Below are positions 38,598-45,544 of a DNA stretch of 64,000 nt, in pieces; positions within the stretch are counted from its first letter, which is position 1, and each line of letters opens with the position of its first letter. Where the stretch lies: NCBI GenBank assembly GCA_021813805.1, contig JAKAJL010000001.1, positions 62,001 to 126,000 of the forward strand, written 5' to 3'. Under the pieces are notes generated by a model. That model was not told the DNA's origin and searched no databases. It saw only the letters and a list, made by a program, of their open reading frames with translations. Source of the stretch: Pseudomonadota bacterium (lineage in GTDB: Bacteria; Pseudomonadota; Alphaproteobacteria; Rhizobiales; Beijerinckiaceae). The position numbers and the translations under genes are program-made.

Positions 38598-39272
38598 ATG
38601 CCGTTTAGGGACAGATCCGACGCAGGAAAAAAGCTCGCGGCCGCCCTCGAAGGCTTTGCGGGGCAGGCCCCGGTCATTCTCGCCTTGCCGCGCGGCGGCG
38701 TCCCAGTGGCGGCGGAAGTCGCGGCGCGATTGCACGCGCCGCTCGATCTGGTGCTGGTGCGCAAGATCGGCGCGCCGATGCAGCCGGAGCTGGCGATGGG
38801 CGCGGTGGTCGACGGCGCGCCGCCGATCGTCGTTCGCAATGAGGACGTCATTCGCGCGGCGATGATCGGCGAGGCCGATTTCAACCGCGTTTGCTCTTCG
38901 GAGCTCGCGGAAATCGCCCGTCGGCGCCGCCGCTATCTGGGCGAACGCCCACGCGCCGAGGTGAAGGGCCGGGTCGTCATTGTCGTTGACGACGGGATCG
39001 CCACCGGCGCGACCATGAAGGCGGCTCTGCGCGCGACCCGGCTGCGCGGGCCGAAGAAGCTCATTCTGGCGACGCCGGTCGCCGCCTCCGACACGCTGAG
39101 GGCGCTGAACAGCGAGGTGGACGAGGTCGTCTGTCTGGAAGATTACGAATATCTCGGCGCGATCGGCGTTTATTATGCCGATTTCAGCCAGACCACCGAC
39201 GAGGAAGTCGTCGCGGCGCTGGCGCGCTTTCCCCCATCGGCCAATCCCGACAAGCAAGGCGCCGCCCCATGA
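38598..39272 (+). CDS. Phosphoribosyltransferase-fold protein
   Basis: About 224 residues. Type I PRTase fold with the PRPP-binding loop VVIVVDDGIATGATM near two thirds of the chain and an N-terminal LALPRGGVPVAAEVA (pyrophosphate loop). This stand-alone group is usually annotated phosphoribosyltransferase; members near PRPP-synthetase or hydrolase genes are of unknown substrate. Two ATGs (38586 and 38598) are in frame; I prefer 38598, with GGGGG six bases upstream. 57 bases separate its stop from the stop of the convergent MBL gene. Confidence 0.8.
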   Translation: MPFRDRSDAGKKLAAALEGFAGQAPVILALPRGGVPVAAEVAARLHAPLDLVLVRKIGAPMQPELAMGAVVDGAPPIVVRNEDVIRAAMIGEADFNRVCSSELAEIARRRRRYLGERPRAEVKGRVVIVVDDGIATGATMKAALRATRLRGPKKLILATPVAASDTLRALNSEVDEVVCLEDYEYLGAIGVYYADFSQTTDEEVVAALARFPPSANPDKQGAAP

Positions 39273-39328
39273 TCGCCAGGCCGCCGATCCGCGACGGAAG
39301 ATGAGCGATCACGCGCCTTCGGCCGGAC

Positions 39329-40339
39329 TCACCCGCTGAGAAAGGCTCGTTGCGCCTCCTCGATCAGCAGGTCGCCTTGGCCCTTGTAACGGGGCGAATG
39401 ATGCAGGGTGACGAGGCGCTTCGCGCCGGCCTTTCGGCCAAGCCAGCCGGCCTGGCGCGCGGTGAGATGGCGGCGGGCCGCGGCGATGGCGCAATCCGCG
39501 TCCAGGAAAGTCGCTTCGATGAAAAGGATGTCGGCGCCGCGGGCGAGGGTCACAATCTTTTCCTCGTTTTCGGGCGTGAAGGCGCAATCCACGACATAGG
39601 CGATCTTGCGGCCGGGTCCGGCTTTCAGAAGATCGCGCCTCAGCAGGCCGAGCGGAAGCGTCACTGGGCGCCCCCCGCCATCGTCGAGCCAGGCAACCGT
39701 GATGGGCGCGTCTTCGGCGGCCTCCCCGAGGACCGCCTCCTTGACGCCGCGCAGCCAGGGCCCCACCGCAAGGCCCAGGCTTTCGACCTTGTTGCGCAGG
39801 ATGTTGAGCTCCATCCGCTCTTCCAGGGCAAAGCCGAGAACGGGCATGCCGTGGTCCAGCATGGCGGCGCGGACGAGAAAGTCCGATTCACGGATCACAA
39901 CGCCCTCGTCATATTGTGGACATTCGCAATCGGCCCGCACGAAGCGCGACCGGCCCTGAAATTCGGCCGCGGACATATGGCCCGTCTCGTCGACATCGGT
40001 GACGCGAAGGATCAGATTGCCGTCATAGCCCTCGACGAGATTCCACGTATAGGCCTTCAGCTTGTGCTCGACCGCCTCGATCATGCCCGGCGGGCCGAAA
40101 ATGCGCAGCACTTTATCCCTGCCGATCAGAAGACGGAGCAGGGAATCGAAACCGGCGAAATGGTCCATGTGGCGATGGGTGACGAAAATCTCGCCAACCC
40201 GCAATAGTTTGCGCGGCGAGACATTGGCGTGGTCGCCGAGATCGAAAAGCACCGCCCTGCGCTGGAAAACAAGATCGACATACAGCCCGGCGTCGCCGAA
40301 GCGGTCATTGACGAGTTGAGGATCGAAATGGCGGGGCAT
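39329..40339 (-). CDS. MBL-fold hydrolase, RNase Z-like
   Basis: 336 residues. Metallo-beta-lactamase fold with the metal motif THRHMDH (H-x-H-x-D-H, residues ~56-61), further ligands near DHGMP and the C-terminal HHSPRYKG, and FIEATF. The layout is of the RNase Z/ElaC kind, though the exosite arm is not obvious, so tRNA 3'-end processing is possible but not certain. ATG start. Convergent with the phosphoribosyltransferase, divergent from the kinase-like gene. Confidence 0.8.
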   Translation of the reverse strand: MPRHFDPQLVNDRFGDAGLYVDLVFQRRAVLFDLGDHANVSPRKLLRVGEIFVTHRHMDHFAGFDSLLRLLIGRDKVLRIFGPPGMIEAVEHKLKAYTWNLVEGYDGNLILRVTDVDETGHMSAAEFQGRSRFVRADCECPQYDEGVVIRESDFLVRAAMLDHGMPVLGFALEERMELNILRNKVESLGLAVGPWLRGVKEAVLGEAAEDAPITVAWLDDGGGRPVTLPLGLLRRDLLKAGPGRKIAYVVDCAFTPENEEKIVTLARGADILFIEATFLDADCAIAAARRHLTARQAGWLGRKAGAKRLVTLHHSPRYKGQGDLLIEEAQRAFLSG

Positions 40340-40500
40340 GGTTTCGGGGTCATGAGCGCGGGCGCGATGCGCATCCTTTATCGGGCCGGCATGAGCGGGC
40401 GCGCAAGGATTTCCCGCTCCGTAAATGATCCTGGCCTTGAAACCGGGGCCGCCGGGCGGCTGAATCGGCGCGCTTGCCCTGTGGCGTTGGGCGGAAGACA

Positions 40501-41604
40501 ATGAAGCGTTTCGACGCCGGAGTTCGCGCCTTGACCGTGAAATCATCAGAAGCAAGCGCCGAGAGCCTCCGCCAGAGGCCGGTCGGCCTCGCGGACAAGG
40601 TCCGATTCCTGAGCGATCCGTCGGTTCACGGCCTTGCCTCGGAAAAAGTCGAAGTCGTCGAAACCCATATGTCCTTTGTCTTTCTCGCCGGCGACCGCGT
40701 TTACAAGCTCAAGAAGCCGGTCAAACTTCCCTTCATGGACTTCACCACGCTGGCCGCACGCAAGGCGAATTGCCTCGCCGAGGCGACGCTCAACCAGCGT
40801 CTCGCCCCCGACGTCTACCTGGGCGTGACGCCGCTGACGCTCGCGCCGTCAGGCGGCCTGAGTCTCGGCGGCGAGGGAGAAGCGATCGAGTGGTTGGTTG
40901 TCATGCGGCGCCTGCCCGGGGCGCTCATGCTCGACCGGCTGCTCGCGTCCGGCCCGCTCGACGAGGAAAAGGCGCAACGTCTCGCCTCCCGCCTCGCGGT
41001 CTTCTTTCGCGGCGTGACACGCGGAAAAATTTCGGGACCGGCCTATTTCGAACGATTACGCAACGAACAGGCGGAAAATCGGGATATCCTGACGCGCCGG
41101 CGTTTCGCCGTGAACCATGGGCGGGTTCCCGTCGTTCTCGACCGGATGGACGCCGCGCTGGGCGGCGCCCGATCGCTGCTGGAGTCGCGGGTGGAACAGG
41201 GCCAACTGGTCGATGGGCACGGCGACCTGCGCCCCGAGCACATCTGTTTTGCCGATGGCGTCGACATTTTCGACTGCCTCGAATTCAGCGCGGATCTGCG
41301 CTTGGCCGACCCCGTCGAGGAGATCGCCTTTCTCGGCCTTGAATGCGAGTTGCTCGGCGCGCCCACGTTGGGACCGGACTTGTTCGCGCGGATTATGCGC
41401 GAAATGGGCCAAGCCCCACAGCATCGCCTGTTCCATCTTCATTTCGCCCGCAAGGGCCTGCTCCGCATGCGCCTGTCGCTCGCGCATCTGCTCGACCCGA
41501 CGCCGCGTCAGCCAGAGAGATGGGAGCCTCTGGCCAGGCGTTACATCGCCCTCGCCGAGCGCGGCCTGGACCGGTTCGAGGCGGCGAGCGCGCAGCCGTC
41601 ATGA
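40501..41604 (+). CDS. Aminoglycoside-phosphotransferase-like kinase
   Basis: 367 residues. It begins with a kinase-like Lys strand (MSFVFLAGDRVYKLKKPVKLPF), then a helical lobe, then a catalytic loop VDGHGDLRPEHICF (H-G-D-L, Asp base) and the metal-site segment IFDCLEF (like DFD in APH enzymes). This protein type (COG2187) acts in many bacteria as a kinase-like domain of unknown substrate, sometimes fused to an AAA nucleotide kinase; here it stands alone. Antibiotic resistance should not be inferred. ATG start. Confidence 0.8.
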   Translation: MKRFDAGVRALTVKSSEASAESLRQRPVGLADKVRFLSDPSVHGLASEKVEVVETHMSFVFLAGDRVYKLKKPVKLPFMDFTTLAARKANCLAEATLNQRLAPDVYLGVTPLTLAPSGGLSLGGEGEAIEWLVVMRRLPGALMLDRLLASGPLDEEKAQRLASRLAVFFRGVTRGKISGPAYFERLRNEQAENRDILTRRRFAVNHGRVPVVLDRMDAALGGARSLLESRVEQGQLVDGHGDLRPEHICFADGVDIFDCLEFSADLRLADPVEEIAFLGLECELLGAPTLGPDLFARIMREMGQAPQHRLFHLHFARKGLLRMRLSLAHLLDPTPRQPERWEPLARRYIALAERGLDRFEAASAQPS

Positions 41605-41672
41605 CATGAATTCCGCATCATTGTCGCTGAGCTCAAATTCTGCTGGCGGGAAAATCCGCCCGCGATTCAGTG

Positions 41673-41729
41673 GATTTTCGCGCCATGGCGTTTCAGCGGA
41701 TCGGGCAGAGATCTTGGGAAACCGCGTGA
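41673..41729 (+). repeat. 57-base diverged repeat, copy 1
   Basis: Contains GCGCCATGGCGTTTC in the sense GATTTT...GTGA. It resembles, at roughly 70 percent by eye, the minus-strand sequence at 43293-43349, so the two are inverted relative to each other on either side of the PRPP-synthetase-like gene. Confidence 0.5.
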
Positions 41730-41738
41730 AAGGCCGCC

Positions 41739-43274
41739 TCAGCCCGCCATGCCCGGGTACGGCCTGACGGCGTGTTCGAGCAATTCGTTGACCGATCCGC
41801 CCGCGTGAAGCGCATGGACGACGCCGGCCAGCAGTTCCTCGGTTTCGACGATCCGCAGCCGCCCTTTCGCCGCCGCGTCCCTTGCCAATGGCGGGAGCGG
41901 CAGGCTGTCGGCGATCCAAATTGCGTCGATCGACGGATCGTGGAGAAAATCCTGCGCGCCGCCGTTGAACAGGCCATGGGCGGCGAGAGCGATCACCTCG
42001 TTCGCGCCATGGCCGCGGCAGGCGCGCGCCGCCCGCGTCATCGTTCCGCCGGTGCTGATCATGTCGTCGACGATGATCGCGGTTCGACCAGCGACTTCGC
42101 CGGCGAAGGCCTCGCCGGTCACCTGGCCCATGCTGCGCTTCTTGTCCACCAGCGCCTTGGCGACCGGCTCGCCGAGGACGCGTTCGAGCGCCTCGCGGAA
42201 AAGCTCGGCGCGTTTCTCGCCGCCGGGATCGGGCGAGACCACCGCGACCGCTTTGCCTTCGAGATGCGGCGCCAAAGCGCGGGCGAAAAGCGCATGCAGG
42301 TCGAGATGTTCGGTCACGCGCCGGAAGGCGTTCTGGAACGCCGCCAGATCATGGGCGGCGACGGTGACGAAACAATCGCAGCCGACCGCCTCGAACATCT
42401 GGGCGAGATAGCGCGTCGTGACCGGATCGCGCGGCTTGGTCTGGCGCTCCTTGCGGCCATAACAAAGATAGGGCGCGACAACCGTGACCCGGGCGGCCGC
42501 CGATTGCTTGAGCGCCCCGATGAAGAACAGCAGCTTGCAAAGTTTGTCGTTGACGCTCTCCTCGCCGGAGGAGGCGAGATCGGCGAAGACATGGACATCG
42601 CGGTTGCGGACGCCGGCGAGCGGCCTGATCTTGTGCTCGCCGTCCTCGAAGCGGCGCTCCTCATGCGCGGAAACGACCGTTCCGAGCCGATGCGCGACCT
42701 TTTCGGCCAGTTCGGCCATACGGCCCAAGGCGAAGATCACGGGCTCGTCCGCGCGCTTCGCGGGGCGCGCCGGCCGCGCCTCGCCGCCGAGCGAGCGGCG
42801 CAACTCGCATCCGCCCAACACGCCGGCGATCCGGCCGCCGGATTCGGCGAGCGGCGTCGCCAGAAGGTCGACGACGAATTCCTCGTCCCCCGGGCCTTCG
42901 GCGGAAAATTCGGCCAGAACCGGCTCGCCCGTCGCCACCACGGTTTCGAACAATCGCCGCAGCCGCGCGGCGTGGCGAAGATCGGGCGAGGCGCTCAACG
43001 CGACGCCCGCCTCCGACAGGCCCGTCAAATGCTCAAGGCCAAGGGAAACGCGGCGCAGCAGGAAATCGCGCCCCGCCTCGTCGCGCTCGAAGACGAAGGC
43101 GTTGGCGGGCGCCGCTGCTTCCGCCCGCCTCATTTCAGGGGCGACCGAGGCGCCGCGCAACTCCTCCCAGACCGCCAGAAGGTCGGACAGGCTTTTCTGC
43201 AAGGGACGGGGCGCGAAATCGAGGCGCGCGAACAGCCGGCGCAAAGGCGGATCGACGGTGGCCAGAGTGGTCAT
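41739..43274 (-). CDS. PRPP synthetase-like protein with extra N-terminal domain
   Basis: 511 residues, against ~315 for ordinary ribose-phosphate pyrophosphokinase. Residues ~185-505 carry the PRPP-synthetase core: GRKERQTKPRDPVTTRYLA (flexible loop), VVSPDPGGEKRAELF, and IIVDDMISTGGTMTRAA (PRPP-binding loop). The first ~170 residues look like a PAS/GAF-type sensor domain (LFETVVATGEPVLAEFSAEG), not found in standard Prs. A regulated or specialised PRPP synthetase is likely; it may not be the housekeeping copy. Placed between two diverged inverted repeats. Confidence 0.8.
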   Translation of the reverse strand: MTTLATVDPPLRRLFARLDFAPRPLQKSLSDLLAVWEELRGASVAPEMRRAEAAAPANAFVFERDEAGRDFLLRRVSLGLEHLTGLSEAGVALSASPDLRHAARLRRLFETVVATGEPVLAEFSAEGPGDEEFVVDLLATPLAESGGRIAGVLGGCELRRSLGGEARPARPAKRADEPVIFALGRMAELAEKVAHRLGTVVSAHEERRFEDGEHKIRPLAGVRNRDVHVFADLASSGEESVNDKLCKLLFFIGALKQSAAARVTVVAPYLCYGRKERQTKPRDPVTTRYLAQMFEAVGCDCFVTVAAHDLAAFQNAFRRVTEHLDLHALFARALAPHLEGKAVAVVSPDPGGEKRAELFREALERVLGEPVAKALVDKKRSMGQVTGEAFAGEVAGRTAIIVDDMISTGGTMTRAARACRGHGANEVIALAAHGLFNGGAQDFLHDPSIDAIWIADSLPLPPLARDAAAKGRLRIVETEELLAGVVHALHAGGSVNELLEHAVRPYPGMAG

Positions 43275-43292
43275 TTATTCTTTCCTTCCCTG

Positions 43293-43349
43293 TCAGACGC
43301 TTTTCGCAAGACTGCCCCGCAATCGGCGGAAACGCCATGGCGTGAAATC
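43293..43349 (-). repeat. 57-base diverged repeat, copy 2
   Basis: Minus-strand sequence GATTTCACGCCATGGCGTTTC...TGA pairs with copy 1 at 41673-41729 in opposite orientation. The shared core is a 14-base identical stretch GAAACGCCATGGCG (read on the plus strand here), built on the palindrome CGCCATGGCG. Confidence 0.5.
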
Positions 43350-43605
43350 CATATCGGCGAAATCTTTTGTCCCGCGAGCGTCGGAATTGACGTTCACCAG
43401 CGCGCCTTCACTTTTCGGCATGCGGCAAAGCACGTCGTCGGGATCGAGCCGCTCGAGACGGGACAACTGGCCGCTCGCGACCATTTCGGCGATCTGCGCC
43501 GCAAGGTCCTCTCCGCATTGCGGCAGGCGCGAAGGCGGAGCGGATTGTCGTTCTCCGGCTCGAGCAGATCGGCGACCTCGTCGGAGGCCCCGCAATTTCA
43601 TGGTT
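43293..43605 (-). pseudogene. Probable decayed or frameshifted small gene
   Basis: An open frame of 102 codons (ATG 43601) ends at 43293. Its second half (EDLAAQIAEMVASGQLSRLE, DPDDVLCRMP) looks like genuine protein. Its first half (Arg/Ser-rich) does not, while the +1 frame of the same stretch reads SDEVADLLEPENDNPLRLRA, which does. A single frameshift near 43520 would join the two good halves. I treat it as a gene remnant; an intact short hypothetical protein is the alternative. No homology is recognised. Confidence 0.3.
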
Positions 43606-43647
43606 GCCGACTTTCCCCGGCGCAGCCTGTCCGTTGGGCGCGCGGGG

Positions 43648-44106
43648 TCATCGCCGATAATGGCCGACAAGGGTCGTTTGCGCGAGAATATGCTCGCCCA
43701 GCGCATGTTCTACGTCACGACAGGCCGCATGGGGAGGCAGGTTCAGGGCCCCGACGGAAAGCGCCACCACGCGGAAACGGTAATGATGCGTCCCATGGCC
43801 ATGAGGCGGACAGGGTCCGCCATAGCCCTCATCGCCGAAATCGTTGACGCCCTGTCTGAGTTTCGGCTGTCGGAGGGCGTTGCCAGCGCCTTCGGCCAGC
43901 GCGACGCAGTCGGCCGGCAGGTCGTAAACCGCCCAATGCCGCCAGACCCCGCGCGGAGCGTCGGGATCGTCGCAAAGCAGAGCGAAGCTGTGCGTCGCCG
44001 CCGGGGCGCCGCTCCACGCCAGCGGCGGCGAAAGGTTCTCGCCGTCGCAAGTGAAGCGCCTCGGAATGTCCTGGCCATTTTGAAAGGCGCTTGAGCTGAG
44101 CTTCAT
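43648..44106 (-). CDS. YbhB/YbcL family PEBP-like protein
   Basis: 152 residues of the phosphatidylethanolamine-binding-protein/Raf-kinase-inhibitor-like fold. The ligand-pocket motifs DGENLSPPLAWSGAP and LLCDDPDAP, the segment WRHWAVYDLP and GYGGPCPPHGHGTHHYRF are all conserved. Cytosolic; bacterial members have no agreed function. On the same strand as, and 28 bases after, the HPF-cold-shock gene. Confidence 0.93.
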   Translation of the reverse strand: MKLSSSAFQNGQDIPRRFTCDGENLSPPLAWSGAPAATHSFALLCDDPDAPRGVWRHWAVYDLPADCVALAEGAGNALRQPKLRQGVNDFGDEGYGGPCPPHGHGTHHYRFRVVALSVGALNLPPHAACRDVEHALGEHILAQTTLVGHYRR

Positions 44107-44133
44107 ATTTCGCCTCCCTTTTGCGGTTTCCCC

Positions 44134-44697
44134 TCACATTATATGATGCTTGCCGACGACGTGGACAGCGCTCGCCTGCGCCCCTTTCTCGCCGGCCTCC
44201 TCGACGAAGCGCACTTCGTCGCCGGTTTCGAGCTTGTCGAAATCGCCGTCCACCACCGAATTGCGGTGGAAGTAAATTTCACGGCCGTCGGGCGCTTCTA
44301 TGAAGCCGCAATCCTCGCCGGCCAGAAAACGAACAACCTTTCCATGGGCCGGCGCGTCATGCGCCTTCACCTCGCCGCGCAGATGGCGCATGGCGTCCTC
44401 GATCTGGCGGACGGCGGCGTCGAACGCGTCGCGTATCGCGACCAGGGCGTGCTCATGCTCGGGCGCGTCGCCATGAGATCTGTCCACGACAATATCCTTG
44501 TGGCCCGGCATGGCGACCCGCAGGGCGACCTCGAAAAGGTCGCCTTGCTGACGCCGCGCGGTCTTGCTGAGCTTCAGCCGGCAGGAGGTGATCCGGTCGC
44601 TGAACCGTTCGAGCCGTTCGACCTGTCTGGCGACCTCGGCGCGCACGGCCTCGGTCGGTTCGAAATGTTGGAAGGCGATTTCCGGAGGCGTCTGCAT
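44134..44697 (-). CDS. Ribosome hibernation factor-like (HPF/RaiA) domain fused to cold-shock domain
   Basis: 187 residues. Residues ~5-110 form the RaiA/HPF-like beta-alpha domain (IAFQHFEPTEAVRAEVARQVERLERF; LRVAMPGHKDIVV), the part that binds the 30S channel. Residues ~120-185 form a cold-shock/OB domain (GKVVRFLAGEDCGFIEAPDGREIYFHRNSVV) with RNP-like aromatic residues. The ATG at 44697 has AAGGAG seven bases upstream. This fusion is known in alphaproteobacteria and probably couples ribosome binding to RNA binding during stress. Confidence 0.88.
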   Translation of the reverse strand: MQTPPEIAFQHFEPTEAVRAEVARQVERLERFSDRITSCRLKLSKTARRQQGDLFEVALRVAMPGHKDIVVDRSHGDAPEHEHALVAIRDAFDAAVRQIEDAMRHLRGEVKAHDAPAHGKVVRFLAGEDCGFIEAPDGREIYFHRNSVVDGDFDKLETGDEVRFVEEAGEKGAQASAVHVVGKHHIM

Positions 44698-44977
44698 GGC
44701 TTTGCTCCTTATGGTAAATCCTGGGGCGAACCCAATCACGGCCCCCGCCCGTCTCCCCGAACGGCGCAGGTCCGCTCCTCAATCTGAATATTGGTTTCTC
44801 GACGGCGACATGTTAGGCGCAAACCGCTCAGTAGAACTACGGAAAATGCGTGCGGCGGTGCGCGTCGACGCCGCGCCGCGCCGCCGCCGCCTGGCCGGGC
44901 GTCTTTCCATCGGGAGGAACTTCCCATCGAACTGGACGTTCCCGACCCGGGCGCGCACCGACCTTCAAGGACGGCTC

Positions 44978-45544
44978 ATGAATATGGACGATCGCATCGG
45001 CTCTAACGACGCTCTGCTCGTCATCGACGTTCAAAACGATTTCTGCCCCGGCGGCGCCCTGCCGATTGATGCGGGCGACGCCATCCTGCCCCGGGTCAAC
45101 GCCTTGATCGACGAAGCGACGCGTTCGAACGCCCTCGTGGTCGCCTCGCGCGATTGGCATCCTCCCGGCCATGTGAGCTTTATCGAGCAGGGCGGGCCGT
45201 GGCCGCGCCATTGCGTGCAGAACGAGAGCGGCGCCGCCTTCCACCGCGACCTCAAGCTGCCCTCCTCTGCATTGATCGTCACCAAGGGCGACCGCCCGGA
45301 TTTCGATCAATATTCGGCCCTCGACCGCACCGGGCTCGCCGACGAATTGAAGCGCCGGAAGGCGCAGCGGGTCTGGATCTGCGGTCTCGCGCTCGACGTC
45401 TGCGTCAAGGCGACAGCGCTCGACAGCATTGCCGCCGGATTCCCCACCCTTCTCGTAACGTCCGCGAGCGCGCCGGTGTCGCCGGAGGGCGGAGCCGCCG
45501 CGCTCGACGAACTGGCGCGGGCGGGCGTTCAGTTCGTGGCCTGA
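44978..45544 (+). CDS. pncA: Nicotinamidase (NAD salvage)
   Basis: 188-residue isochorismatase-fold amidohydrolase converting nicotinamide to nicotinate. Catalytic triad: Asp in VIDVQNDF (residue ~17), Lys in VTKGDR (~104) and Cys in ALDVCVKATA (~145). The metal-binding DWHPPGH segment (~63-69) is intact. ATG with AAGG ten bases upstream. Its 3' end overlaps the 3' end of the convergent lon gene by 16 bases. PncB, the next enzyme of the pathway, lies at 48410-49795. Confidence 0.92.
   Translation: MNMDDRIGSNDALLVIDVQNDFCPGGALPIDAGDAILPRVNALIDEATRSNALVVASRDWHPPGHVSFIEQGGPWPRHCVQNESGAAFHRDLKLPSSALIVTKGDRPDFDQYSALDRTGLADELKRRKAQRVWICGLALDVCVKATALDSIAAGFPTLLVTSASAPVSPEGGAAALDELARAGVQFVA

Noticed and set aside
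40501..41604. Aminoglycoside resistance gene
   Set aside because: Only the general kinase loop is shared; surroundings are housekeeping genes and the group is widespread with unknown substrate.
41772..43847. 691-codon plus-strand open frame
   Set aside because: Antisense of the PRPP-synthetase-like gene, running on into the remnant region; no domain signal.
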